A stretch of 14,862 nt of DNA from DATEHG01 sp035279705 (GCA_035279705.1 DATEHG010000212.1:1-14862), one strand, 5' to 3'. Shown: positions 1 to 6,671, counted from the first letter of the stretch. The notes: a model not told the origin generated them from the sequence alone. Translations and numbers: made by a program.

Positions 1-213
1 CCCGGCGTCTGGCTCCTGCTCTACGGCACCGGGGTCGTCACCGGCGGCGCCTTCTCGGTGCGCATCGTCCCGATCATGGGCGCCTGCTTCATGGCGCTGG
101 GCGTGGCCGCGCTGTTCGCCCCGCCGGCATGGGGAGATGCCCTGATGGCCCTGGGATTCGGCGGCCTGCACATCGGATTCGGCCTGGCAATCGCCTGGAG
201 GCATGGTGGCTAA
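1..213 (+). CDS. C-terminal fragment of a small membrane protein
   Basis: The frame is open from the first base of the window to a TAA at 211-213, giving 70 residues of a protein whose start lies upstream. It is very hydrophobic, with about two to three membrane segments (one around GVVTGGAFSV to MGACFMALGVAALF, another around LMALGFGGLHIGFGLAIAW), and it ends in a short basic tail, RHGG. The last 11 bases overlap the start of the winged-helix gene that follows, so the two are probably co-transcribed and translationally coupled. A small integral membrane protein paired with a winged-helix regulator suggests a sensor or transporter under local control, but this is inference only. I do not recognise a named family from this fragment. 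Confidence 0.72.
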   Translation, partial: PGVWLLLYGTGVVTGGAFSVRIVPIMGACFMALGVAALFAPPAWGDALMALGFGGLHIGFGLAIAWRHGG

Positions 214-589
214 GCCCGCAACCGCCCGGAAGCCCGAAGCGCACGCCCCGCCCCGCGCCGGACTCAAGAGCCACGAGGGGGGTGCGGCGGAAGCGGCCGG
301 CCTCGACCGCGTCATCCACGAACGGATGCGCCTGGGCATCGTGAGCGCGCTGGCGGTGAACAGTTCGCTCACCTTCAACGAGCTCAAGGATCTGCTGGGC
401 GCGAGCGACGGCAACCTGTCCGTCCACGCCCGGAAGCTCGAGGAAGCGGGCTACCTGCAGTGCCTCAAGTCTTTCGATGGCCGGGTGCCGCGCACCGAGT
501 TCCGGCTGACCGCCGGAGGCCGGCGGGCGCTGGAGCGGTACCTGGAGCATATGGAGGGAGTGATCAAGACGGTGAGAGGTGAGCGGTAA
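203..589 (+). CDS. Winged-helix DNA-binding transcriptional regulator
   Basis: This 128-residue protein has a winged-helix fold of the HTH_34 (PF13601, ArsR/MarR-like) type at residues 34-112. An N-terminal helix (DRVIHERMRLGIVSALA) is followed by the helix-turn-helix (LTFNELKDLLGASDGNLSVH), a recognition-helix continuation (RKLEEAGYLQ) and the wing strands (RVPRTEFRLT). The first 33 residues are Ala/Pro-rich and probably disordered. The ATG overlaps the 3' end of the upstream membrane-protein gene by 11 bases, which points to coupling and possibly to regulation of that gene. The last five residues (VRGER) and the TAA stop lie inside a tandem heptad array starting at 572, so the native C-terminus may have been altered by the repeat. 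The ligand and target operator are unknown. Confidence 0.87.
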   Translation: MVAKPATARKPEAHAPPRAGLKSHEGGAAEAAGLDRVIHERMRLGIVSALAVNSSLTFNELKDLLGASDGNLSVHARKLEEAGYLQCLKSFDGRVPRTEFRLTAGGRRALERYLEHMEGVIKTVRGER

Positions 590-634
590 GAGGTGAGAGG
601 TGAGAGGTAAGAGGGGAGCAGGGAGCAGTGAGCA
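572..634 (+). repeat. Heptad tandem array, 9 units (GTGAGAG / GTAAGAG / GGGAGCA type)
   Basis: Nine consecutive 7-base units start at 572, 579, 586 and so on up to 628, with no slip in register: gtgagag, gtgagcg, gtaagag, gtgagag, gtgagag, gtaagag, gggagca, gggagca, gtgagca. The first 18 bases are the end of the regulator gene, whose TAA stop lies inside the third unit (587-589). The remainder fills the gap before the prenyltransferase gene. Confidence 0.9.
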
Positions 635-666
635 GGGGATTCGGCGGTCCGGCTCCACTATGAAGC

Positions 667-696
667 GACCCGCCGACCCGCCGACCAACGACCAGC
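667..696 (+). repeat. Short octamer/heptamer array (GACCCGCC x2, GACCAAC, GACCAGC)
   Basis: Two exact octamers (667-674 and 675-682) are followed by two heptads (683-689 and 690-696) and a degenerate third. The GACCAAC unit is a rotation of the CCAACGA unit seen before the gene at 3148. As there, this pyrimidine-rich block lies downstream of a purine-rich heptad block and just before a gene start. Together with the array at 572-634 it accounts for most of the gap from 590 to 730. Confidence 0.72.
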
Positions 697-730
697 GACG
701 CAAGTCGCCTTTTTTCGGAGTTTGAGCTTT

Positions 731-1483
731 ATGCCACCAAGTACTTTCACATCGCACTCCCCGCTCCATCTCGCCGTCATCATGGACGGCAACGGCCGCT
801 GGGCCACCGAACGCGGGCTGCCGCGATCGGCGGGACATACGGCCGGCGCGGAGGCGGTCCGGCGCATCGTCACGGCGGCGCCCGGCGCGGGGATCGGTAC
901 CCTCTCGCTCTACGCCTTCTCGGCCGACAACTGGCGGCGTCCGGAGCAGGAGGTCGACGGGCTCTTCACCCTCTTCCAGTCCTACCTGGCGGATGAACTG
1001 GAGCTGCTGCGGCAGAACGGGGTTCGCCTCACGATCATCGGCCGTACCGACCGGCTGCCGCTCGCCCTGCGTTCCGCCATTCGCATCGCCGAGCGGGGCA
1101 CGGCGGCCGGCCGAAGGCTGCATCTCCGGATTGCGATCGATTACTCGTCCCGCGATGCGCTGGTCGGTGCCGCGAACCTGGTGCGCGGCCGGCCGGTGGA
1201 CCGCCACCGCCTGGCCCGCCTCATCGGTGAAGCCGATCGCGGGGGCACGGCGCCCGAGGTCGATCTCCTGATCCGCACCGGCGGCGAGCGCCGGCTGAGC
1301 GACTTCCTGCTCTGGGAATCCGCTTACGCCGAGCTGTGGTTTACCGACAAGCGATGGCCGGACTTCGGCGAGACGGATCTCGCCGCGGCCCTGGCCGAAT
1401 TCCGGGGAAGGGATCGGCGATTCGGAGCGCTACCCGAACCTTCCAATGCGACTCAACTCCGCCGGGCGGGAGGAACCCGATGA
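731..1483 (+). CDS. cis-prenyltransferase, UppS-like (isoprenyl diphosphate synthase), divergent paralogue
   Basis: This 250-residue protein belongs to the cis-prenyltransferase family, which condenses isopentenyl diphosphate onto an allylic diphosphate in Z configuration to make polyprenyl carriers for the cell wall. It acts in the cytosol at the membrane face. Visible motifs are MDGNGRW with the catalytic Asp19, RSAGH with His36, SLYAFSADNWRRP at 59-71, IRTGGERRLSDFLLW at 181-195, and AYAEL with Glu201. The ATG at 731 was chosen because GGAG (717-720) lies 10 bases upstream; the TTG at 722 is too close to it. Two conserved sites differ: the usual NYGGR is DYSSR (137-141), and the Asn after the active-site Ser is Asp191. 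It is not next to cdsA or dxr, where uppS often lies, so it may be a second copy making a different chain length. It overlaps the next gene by 4 bases. Confidence 0.92.
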   Translation: MPPSTFTSHSPLHLAVIMDGNGRWATERGLPRSAGHTAGAEAVRRIVTAAPGAGIGTLSLYAFSADNWRRPEQEVDGLFTLFQSYLADELELLRQNGVRLTIIGRTDRLPLALRSAIRIAERGTAAGRRLHLRIAIDYSSRDALVGAANLVRGRPVDRHRLARLIGEADRGGTAPEVDLLIRTGGERRLSDFLLWESAYAELWFTDKRWPDFGETDLAAALAEFRGRDRRFGALPEPSNATQLRRAGGTR

Positions 1484-2955
1484 TCGAACGACGCACTGCC
1501 TTCGGTATCGCCGCCGCCGCCCTCTGCCTCGGCATACTCGGCGACCTGCTCTTTGCCGGCGGGACGCTCGATGCCAACGTGACCGTCTGGGTCGCCGCCG
1601 CGGCCGGAGCCTTCGCGATGCTCTCCCGGCGCGTGCCGCAGGGCCAGGCTGCTCCCGACTGGCTGCTGGTCCCTCTGGTGCTCGCGGCAGCCGGATTCAG
1701 CTGGCGCGAGGATCCAGTCCTCCTCTTTCTCGATCTCGTGGTCATCGGCCTGACACTGGCCGCCGCGGCCTCCCCCGCCATCCGCGCCACGGGGAAGCTG
1801 CTGGGCGCCGAGGCGGTGGATCTGGTTGTCGGCGCGCTGGGGTGCGTGGCCAGCGGAGTGGTCGGCCCCTTCCAGGTCCTGGCGGGGCTCAAGCCCTCCA
1901 GCGAATCCAGCGACGGAGGTCGGCGCCTGCGTGTGGCGGCGGGGGCAGCACGCGGACTCCTGCTGGCGCTGCCGCTCACCCTCGTGTTCGGGGCGTTGCT
2001 GGTCTCCGCGGACGCTCGGTTCGAGCGCCTGGTGGCCCGGATGTTCTCGATCCCTATCGACGAGGTCGTGGGGCACATCTTCCGCACCGGCGCCGTCGGG
2101 TGGGTGGGGGCCGCGGTGCTGGCGGTGACTCTGGTGGCGCCGCCGCGGTTGCCGCTCCCCGCCGCCCGCCGCCAGCTCATCGGGACGGTCGAGGCCAACA
2201 CGGTACTCGGCGTGCTCAACGTCCTCTTCCTGGCCTTCGTCGCCATCCAGTTCGGCAACCTGTTCGGCGGCCGGGTCTACATCATGGCCACCGAAGGACT
2301 CACCTACGCCGAGTATGCCCGGCGTGGATTCTTCCAGCTGGTGTTCGTCTGCCTGCTGTCGCTGCCGGTGCTGCTCACGCTGGCCCGGCAGGTGGACCTC
2401 GAGCCCAACGCCCGCCGGCCATTCCGTGCCCTCGCCGGCTTGCAGGTCGCCCTGCTGCTGCTGATCCTCGGCAGTGCCGTGCATCGGCTCTGGCTTTACA
2501 TCGATCAGTTCGGCCTGTCGCTCGCCCGGTTCCACGCGGCCGCGGCGCTGCTCTGGATCGGCGCCACCCTCGTCTGGTTTTCGGCGACGGTGCTCCGGGA
2601 TCGCGTCGGTTACTTCCTGCGCGGCTCGCTTACCGCGGGCGGCATCATCCTCGGCGCCATGCATGCCATCAATCCGTCGGCCGTCGTGGTACGGACTACG
2701 ATTTCCAAGGCGAAGGCCGGCGCCGAGCTCGATAAGGAGTATCTCGCAAGTCTCGGTGCCGATGCCGTGCCCGCCCTGATGGAAGCACGGCTGCAGCTGA
2801 GCGCCAATGATCGTGAAGTCCTGGAGTACGCCATGAAGTGCCACCGAACCGCGTCAAGTTCCGACGGCCTCTACTGGAGCTACTCACACTGGGAGGCCGT
2901 GCGTTCCTGGGAGGGAAGCGGGATTACGGGGAGCTGTGATGTGCCGAAGCAGTGA
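1480..2955 (+). CDS. DUF4173-type polytopic membrane protein
   Basis: This 491-residue integral membrane protein has roughly 9-11 hydrophobic segments, starting with residues 8-28 and 33-49 and ending near 385-395. Features characteristic of the DUF4173 (PF13777) family are the N-terminal LGDLLFAGG, the F-E-R-L-V-A-R-M-F segment followed by DEVVGHI, the TVLGVLNVLFLAFVAIQF helix, LTYAEYARRGFFQL at 274-287, and a soluble C-terminal stretch with LDKEYLASLGADAVPAL (417-433). The family has no established function. The ATG overlaps the stop of the prenyltransferase gene (ATGA), and GGGAGG at 1468-1473 provides the ribosome binding site, so the two genes are coupled. A link to polyprenyl-carrier or envelope metabolism is possible but rests only on this pairing. 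The last roughly 40 residues (Ser/Trp-rich) look non-conserved. Confidence 0.88.
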   Translation: MIERRTAFGIAAAALCLGILGDLLFAGGTLDANVTVWVAAAAGAFAMLSRRVPQGQAAPDWLLVPLVLAAAGFSWREDPVLLFLDLVVIGLTLAAAASPAIRATGKLLGAEAVDLVVGALGCVASGVVGPFQVLAGLKPSSESSDGGRRLRVAAGAARGLLLALPLTLVFGALLVSADARFERLVARMFSIPIDEVVGHIFRTGAVGWVGAAVLAVTLVAPPRLPLPAARRQLIGTVEANTVLGVLNVLFLAFVAIQFGNLFGGRVYIMATEGLTYAEYARRGFFQLVFVCLLSLPVLLTLARQVDLEPNARRPFRALAGLQVALLLLILGSAVHRLWLYIDQFGLSLARFHAAAALLWIGATLVWFSATVLRDRVGYFLRGSLTAGGIILGAMHAINPSAVVVRTTISKAKAGAELDKEYLASLGADAVPALMEARLQLSANDREVLEYAMKCHRTASSSDGLYWSYSHWEAVRSWEGSGITGSCDVPKQ

Positions 2956-2966
2956 GCGATTACCGC

Positions 2967-3141
2967 GTGAACGGTGAACAGTGAACAGTGAACGGTGAAC
3001 AGTGAAAGGGGAACGGGGAACGGTGAACAGTGAACGGTGAACGGTGAACGGTGAACAGTGAAAGGGGAACGGGGAACGGTTCACTGTCAACTGTTCACGA
3101 TTCACTCCAACGACCAACGACCAACGACCAACGACTAACGA
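2967..3141 (+). repeat. Continuous 25-unit heptad array with three unit families
   Basis: Sixteen units of the form G[T/G]GAA[C/A][A/G] run from 2967 to 3078. Four units of nearly complementary sequence follow (gttcact, gtcaact, gttcacg, attcact; 3079-3106), then five units of c[c/t]aacga (3107-3141). All 25 units keep one 7-base register. Units 1-8 and 9-16 are also copies of each other (a 56-bp higher-order period, three A/G differences, all at the last base of a unit). The complementary middle block can fold back on the first block. The ATG of the next gene follows six bases after the array, leaving no visible Shine-Dalgarno sequence. Together with 11 flanking bases on the left and six on the right, the array fills the whole 2956-3147 gap. 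Confidence 0.95.
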
Positions 3142-3147
3142 CTCTAC

Positions 3148-3819
3148 ATGTCCAACACCACCACCATCCTGGCCATCCTTGCCCTGCTGGGCACGGTCGG
3201 TCTCCTGCTCGTCCTCCTCGTCGGTGCAGGGGTGGCGCGCCTCAATGGAAGAGCCCCGCTCGCCCGACAGGCGCTGATGGGGGCGGGGCTGCTCACCACG
3301 GGTTACTGCGCGGTGCTGATGGGAGTGGGCCTCACCAGCCGGGAGCGGGTGCTGCCGGTCGGAGCGCTCAAATACTTCTGCGAAATCGACTGCCACGTGA
3401 GCAACGCGGTGGTGAGCGCGACGCGGGTCGAGATGATCGGCACCACGCAGGCCACGGGGCGATTCGTCGTGGTGACGGTCAAGACCTGGTTCGACCCGCG
3501 CACCACCTCACCGACGCGCCCCCGGGATGTGCCAGTCTATCCCAACCCCCGTCTCGTGCGCCTGGTCGACCAATCCGGGAAGGAGATTGCCCCATCGATC
3601 GCGGGGATGCAGGCTCTGGCGCAGAGCGGTGGCAGCGGAACGCCGATCGACCGGCCGCTTCTTCCCGATGCCTCCTATACCACCACGTTCGCCTTCGACC
3701 TGCCGCTTGATGCCCAGGTGGAGGGACTCTGGATCGCGCCGGATGATCCCGTCTCCGCCCTGATGATCGGCGAGGAGAGGAGTCCGAGGCATGGGAGGGT
3801 GCTGCTGGCGCTGGAATAG
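3148..3819 (+). CDS. Membrane-anchored protein with two TM helices and an extracytoplasmic beta-rich domain
   Basis: This 223-residue protein has two hydrophobic helices at about 5-31 and 42-62, followed by a soluble domain of about 155 residues. That domain contains a CEIDC pair (Cys78 and Cys82) and alternating beta-strand-like segments (GRFVVVTVKTWFD, PNPRLVRLVDQSGKEI, SYTTTFAFDLPLD). The strand pattern and the phrase about a residue 'added to' an oxidised Cys pair suggest an immunoglobulin-like domain similar in spirit to DUF4352, but I cannot assign it firmly. The ATG follows directly on a heptad array and has no recognisable Shine-Dalgarno sequence. The next gene is on the same strand, 81 bases downstream. 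Function unknown. Confidence 0.8.
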   Translation: MSNTTTILAILALLGTVGLLLVLLVGAGVARLNGRAPLARQALMGAGLLTTGYCAVLMGVGLTSRERVLPVGALKYFCEIDCHVSNAVVSATRVEMIGTTQATGRFVVVTVKTWFDPRTTSPTRPRDVPVYPNPRLVRLVDQSGKEIAPSIAGMQALAQSGGSGTPIDRPLLPDASYTTTFAFDLPLDAQVEGLWIAPDDPVSALMIGEERSPRHGRVLLALE

Positions 3820-3821
3820 GC

Positions 3822-3853
3822 GGGTGGACGGGTAGACGGACAGACGGGCGGTG
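3822..3853 (+). repeat. Octamer array (GGGTGGAC / GGGTAGAC / GGACAGAC / degenerate)
   Basis: Three related octamers (3822-3829, 3830-3837, 3838-3845) and a degenerate fourth begin two bases after the stop codon of the upstream gene. The unit length is eight, not seven as in most other gaps, matching only the GACCCGCC pair at 667-682. Confidence 0.7.
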
Positions 3854-3900
3854 GTGCGCAACTCTTGGTGGCGCGACTTGGCCGGGGAGATCTGAGTCAG

Positions 3901-4317
3901 ATGCCAGGGATGACGTTGACACGATATAGCCGCAAGCGATTAGTGGCCGTCACGCTGGGCTTGTCAGGCTTCGGAGCCCTGTTCGGTGGTGTGGCCGGTG
4001 CCGTCGCACTCGGCGTCGGCTTGGCCTTGACCGGCAGTCTCTCACTCGGGGATATCGGGATACTCCTCATTCCCGGAGTCATTGGTGCTGCCCTGGGGGC
4101 TATTTCCGCACCATTGGCCGGATGGTTGCTACTGCGCCGAGTCCCTCTGGGCCGCGCGTTTGGCAGCCTGACCTTGGGGACGATTCTCGGGGGCGTCGCC
4201 GGGTGGTTTCTGGCCGTCTCATTCGACACCAGTATCCTTCCACCCATCGTCGCGGCCGGTCTGGGCTTCGTGACCGCCGCGGTGATCCTGCGCCTGAAGT
4301 ACTCGCGCGCTGCCTAG
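3901..4317 (+). CDS. Small Gly/Ala-rich four-helix membrane protein, function unknown
   Basis: This 138-residue protein has about four hydrophobic helices (roughly 14-33, 36-66, 66-80 with 86-107, and 112-131), rich in Gly and Ala, and a basic C-terminal tail (RLKYSRAA). The frame is open from a TTG at 3865. I chose the ATG at 3901 because GGGGAG at 3884-3889 lies about 11 bases upstream and because the extra N-terminal residues look non-conserved; the ATG at 3910 is an alternative. The regular GxxxG-like spacing is typical of tightly packed small membrane proteins. It converges with the propeller lipoprotein gene on the other strand, with 85 bases between them in which I see no clear terminator. 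I recognise no family. Confidence 0.68.
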   Translation: MPGMTLTRYSRKRLVAVTLGLSGFGALFGGVAGAVALGVGLALTGSLSLGDIGILLIPGVIGAALGAISAPLAGWLLLRRVPLGRAFGSLTLGTILGGVAGWFLAVSFDTSILPPIVAAGLGFVTAAVILRLKYSRAA

Positions 4318-4402
4318 GCGCCGACCGCTTGGGTGCGGGCGTCGATCGCCGCGGAGCAGGTTGCTTCGGCCCTGCGGGCCTCGCCATGACTGCACCCCAC
4401 CG

Positions 4403-5437
4403 TCAGTTCAGCGGCAATCCGCTCTCCGGTTTCGGCCAGAATGCCACCCCCCAGCACAGTGCCCGCCCGACAATTCTCAGATGGGCAGCGGGCACCGGAG
4501 CGCCGCTCACGGCCAGCTGATCGTGGGTGAACTTCTCGAGTTCGCCGTTGATGTTGATGACCCAGAGGCTGCCGGTGCGGTCGAACGCCAGGCCGACAGG
4601 TACGAAGAGTGATCCAGGGCCGGAGGATGTGATTGTGACACGCGGCACGGTGAAGCCGCTGTCGCGCAGCTGCTCGAAGGCGTAACCCACCACCGTCGCA
4701 TTCTGCCCATTGGCCACCCACAGCGTTCCGGCCGAGTCAATCGCGATCCCGGAGGGCCCGCTCAGGGAATTGTTGACGGACTGGATTCCGACGGTGGGCT
4801 GCGGCGTGCCGGTGGTGGCTAGCTCCCCGAACGTCAGCCGCGAAACGGCATTGGTCGCCTTGTCAGTGAACCAGAGGCCTCCGACCCGATCGATGGCGAT
4901 ACCGGTCGGGTGCCCGAATCCGGAGAGGACCACCTTCGGCGCAGGTGCGCCGCTGGCCGTCAGCTGCTCCGGCTGGAAGCGGACCAGGGTGCCGTTGCCG
5001 GGATTGGCCACCCAGAGCTGGCCGGCACGGTCGAAGGCCAGGCCGGTCGGGCCGCTGAGCGAGCCGTGGTTCGACGAGATGACGACCGACGCGGCCCTGG
5101 CTCCCGAGGAGGCCAGAGTTCCCGGGGCGAAGCCGAGGAGCAGCGAATCGTCCTGGCTGACGACCCAGAGGGTGCCATCGTCGGCGAACGCCATGGCGGA
5201 CACCGTCTCGAGCCCGGCGCTGGGCGTGGTCAGGATGGTAGCCGGAAACTGCTTGCCGGTGTCGGCGAGCTGCAGGGTATCGAGTCGCAGCAGTGCCGCC
5301 GGGCTGCCGCTCACCGTCCAGAGTCCGTCGAGTCCCAGCGGCGGTACCCGGGCAGGACTCGGAGCGGCCTCGTTTCCGCTGCACCCGGCGATGGCTACGA
5401 TGAGGAAGAGGAGTCTCTGGACGAAAGCGTTACGCAT
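4403..5437 (-). CDS. Lipoprotein with six-bladed NHL-type beta-propeller
   Basis: This 344-residue protein starts at the ATG complementary to 5435-5437, with a GGAG about 10 bases upstream. The signal peptide RNAFVQRLLFLIVAIAGC ends in the lipobox IAGC (Cys18), so it should be a lipidated envelope protein. The mature part is built of about 50-residue repeats. Each has the pattern Q-L-x-x-S-G-x-x-x-P, then G-P-x-G-[IL]-A-[IF]-D-x-x-G-x-L-W-V-x-N, then a V-x-x-[FY] strand. Five near-complete repeats can be seen, plus a last partial one (DQLAVSGAPVPAAHL) that would be completed by the first strands (GLWTVSG), the usual closing arrangement of a propeller. NHL propellers bind proteins, carbohydrates or small molecules or act as lactonase-like enzymes. 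No metal-site residues stand out, so a binding role is more likely. Confidence 0.88.
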   Translation of the reverse strand: MRNAFVQRLLFLIVAIAGCSGNEAAPSPARVPPLGLDGLWTVSGSPAALLRLDTLQLADTGKQFPATILTTPSAGLETVSAMAFADDGTLWVVSQDDSLLLGFAPGTLASSGARAASVVISSNHGSLSGPTGLAFDRAGQLWVANPGNGTLVRFQPEQLTASGAPAPKVVLSGFGHPTGIAIDRVGGLWFTDKATNAVSRLTFGELATTGTPQPTVGIQSVNNSLSGPSGIAIDSAGTLWVANGQNATVVGYAFEQLRDSGFTVPRVTITSSGPGSLFVPVGLAFDRTGSLWVININGELEKFTHDQLAVSGAPVPAAHLRIVGRALCWGVAFWPKPESGLPLN

Positions 5438-5528
5438 GGGATCGGCGGCTCCGAGCGGCGGGTCAGCCTGTAAATCGGAGACGGGGTAGAAAAGGCGACA
5501 GCAGGGGGGGAGACGGAAGACGGGAGAA

Positions 5529-5569
5529 GGGGGAAGGGAACTCAACCCTCTGAGGAGTTCCCTTCTCCC
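5529..5569 (-). terminator. Hairpin with GGGAACTC / GAGTTCCC core
   Basis: Positions 5529-5543 pair with 5555-5569 over 15 positions, 14 Watson-Crick and one G-T, with an 11-base loop. It lies just downstream of the coiled-coil gene (stop at 5593, minus strand) and upstream of the lipoprotein start, so it probably ends the former transcript. There is no clean U tract, so its efficiency as an intrinsic terminator is uncertain. Its core resembles the hairpins at 9613-9689 and 14329-14367. The rest of the 5438-5592 gap holds no gene. Confidence 0.55.
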
Positions 5570-5592
5570 TTCCGCTATCTCCCTTCTTCGGG

Positions 5593-5886
5593 CTAGTGCG
5601 GCGTCGAGGCTTCGGGAGGGCGGATCTGGCGAGGCTGGGCCGGCGGCAGCCGTTCCGACAGCAATCGCGCCACGAACTCCTGCGACTCGGCCAGTTGGGC
5701 CACCTGGTCGGTCAGCGCGTCCACGGTCCGCTGCAGCTGCTCCACCCGTTCGTCATCCTGCGGCTCGGCGGCCAGCCGAAGCTCCAGCTTCTGGATCCGG
5801 CGCAGCGCCTGGAACAGGCCATAGAGCGGCACGGCCGCGCCACCCAGGACGCCGAGGACCAGCAGGAGGACCATGTCTGCGTGCAT
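5593..5886 (-). CDS. Membrane-anchored coiled-coil protein
   Basis: This 97-residue protein starts MHADMV, with one N-terminal transmembrane helix (about 5-25: VLLLVLGVLGGAAVPLYGLF). A heptad-patterned, charged coiled-coil segment follows (about 28-80: RRIQKLELRLAA, VEQLQRTVDALTDQVAQL), and the tail is Pro-rich (PPAQPRQIRPPEASTPH). The frame remains open far upstream, but that part is translated from the tandem repeat and the preceding gene, so I start at the ATG complementary to 5884-5886. An alternative ATG lies at 5872-5874. Neither has a clear Shine-Dalgarno sequence. The topology suggests a small inner-membrane scaffold or oligomerising protein. No catalytic motif is visible, and the function is unknown. 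Confidence 0.72.
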   Translation of the reverse strand: MHADMVLLLVLGVLGGAAVPLYGLFQALRRIQKLELRLAAEPQDDERVEQLQRTVDALTDQVAQLAESQEFVARLLSERLPPAQPRQIRPPEASTPH

Positions 5887-5899
5887 GTGGACTCGACGG

Positions 5900-5955
5900 G
5901 TTAACAGTGAACAGTGAAGGGTGAACAGTGAACGACTCGCGACTCGCGACTGACG
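5900..5955 (+). repeat. Heptad array, 8 units (GTGAACA and ACTCGCG types)
   Basis: In-register 7-base units read gttaaca, gtgaaca, gtgaagg, gtgaaca, gtgaacg, actcgcg, actcgcg, actgacg. They end in a partial unit, actta, which contains the complement of the TAA stop (5958-5960) of the barrel gene. The order, GTGAAC-type then a C/G-rich type, is the same as in the array at 2967-3141. It fills the gap between the PorT-like gene and the coiled-coil gene. Confidence 0.9.
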
Positions 5956-5957
5956 AC

Positions 5958-6671
5958 TTATTTCCCCGCCTTCTTCTTCCCCAGATAAATCCGGCCTGTT
6001 CCCGTCAGCGTCCGGGTGTGCACTGCCCCCGACTGGTTGGCCGAGCGGACATCGGTCAGCCCATGGGTGTAGCGGGCCGCGATGGAGAGGATCGGCAGGC
6101 GGTATTCTACCTCGGCGGACAGACCGAAGTCGATGGCCGGCAGCTCGGGCCCGATATCCCGTTCGAGGATGAAGGCGGAACCGCTCGCGGTCGACGTCTG
6201 GTAGCGGTCGTTGGCCCCGGTGATGAAGCCGATCGACGGACCAACGCCCACCCGGAAACCTGTCTCCCGCTTCGGCGCCCACTTGAGGATGACCGGCACC
6301 TCGATCAGGTGCATCGTCCGGTTCATGGTGCTCTGGCTGATCTGGTTGTCGATCGCCGCATCGCCGGTGAGCACGGGGGCCAGCTCGTCGGCGCCCCGCC
6401 CGGCGAACGGGAGCAGCGCCGAGCCGAGGTGGAAATGCTCCGAGAAGCGCCAGTCGGCGAAGAGACCGAACACCGTCTTGTTGGCCCGGTGAGCCGTGCC
6501 CATGCCGTTGACCGTCCCGAAGTTGATTCCGACTTCGAACCCCATGTTGAAGGTCGGAGAGGCCAGCTTTTCGCCGAACAGGTAGCCGATCAGGACCTGG
6601 GCGTGGGCCGGCGCGGGTGTCGCGAGCAGGAGCGCGACCAGCACTGGGGCAGGGCGGGGGAGTCGGATCAT
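5958..6671 (-). CDS. PorT-like outer-membrane beta-barrel protein
   Basis: This 237-residue protein has a typical Sec signal peptide with the hydrophobic core VLVALLLATPAPAHA and cleavage after AHA, before Gln25. The mature part alternates short amphipathic strands and turns typical of the outer-membrane beta-barrel PF13568 (OMP_b-brl_2, PorT-like) family: MGFEVGINFGTV, TVFGLFADWRFSEHFHLGSALL, HLIEVPVILKWAP, TGFRVGVGPSIGFITG, IDFGLSAEVEYRLPILSIAARYTHGL, TGTGRIYLG. The phrase IEVPVILKW followed by a G-x-G-P-x-x-G strand is characteristic of this family. The gene starts four bases after the stop of the other barrel gene and has no Shine-Dalgarno sequence of its own, which suggests translational reinitiation. 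The likely location is the outer membrane; the substrate or partner is unknown. The stop codon sits at the edge of a heptad array. Confidence 0.85.
   Translation of the reverse strand: MIRLPRPAPVLVALLLATPAPAHAQVLIGYLFGEKLASPTFNMGFEVGINFGTVNGMGTAHRANKTVFGLFADWRFSEHFHLGSALLPFAGRGADELAPVLTGDAAIDNQISQSTMNRTMHLIEVPVILKWAPKRETGFRVGVGPSIGFITGANDRYQTSTASGSAFILERDIGPELPAIDFGLSAEVEYRLPILSIAARYTHGLTDVRSANQSGAVHTRTLTGTGRIYLGKKKAGK

Noticed and set aside
722..730. TTG start for the prenyltransferase
   Set aside because: It lies one base after the GGAG, too close for initiation. The ATG at 731 has the right spacing.
89..1207. A 372-residue minus-strand frame over the regulator and prenyltransferase
   Set aside because: It runs through repeat arrays and the antisense of two genes supported by domain motifs; no homologous motif is visible.
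1453..2844. A 463-residue minus-strand frame opposite the DUF4173 gene
   Set aside because: Low-complexity Gly/Glu/Arg composition and exact antisense position. The plus-strand gene has a ribosome binding site, coupling and recognisable family motifs.
2967..3141. Possible CRISPR array
   Set aside because: There are no spacers between units, the unit is 7 bases, and no cas genes lie nearby.
2884..3396. A minus-strand frame with repeated FTVHRSLFTV-like peptides
   Set aside because: The peptide repeats are only translation of the heptad array. A period of 7 gives a period of seven residues over 21 bases in all frames.
4318..4402. Terminator between the convergent genes
   Set aside because: I found GC-rich partial palindromes but no convincing stem with a defined loop and T tract.
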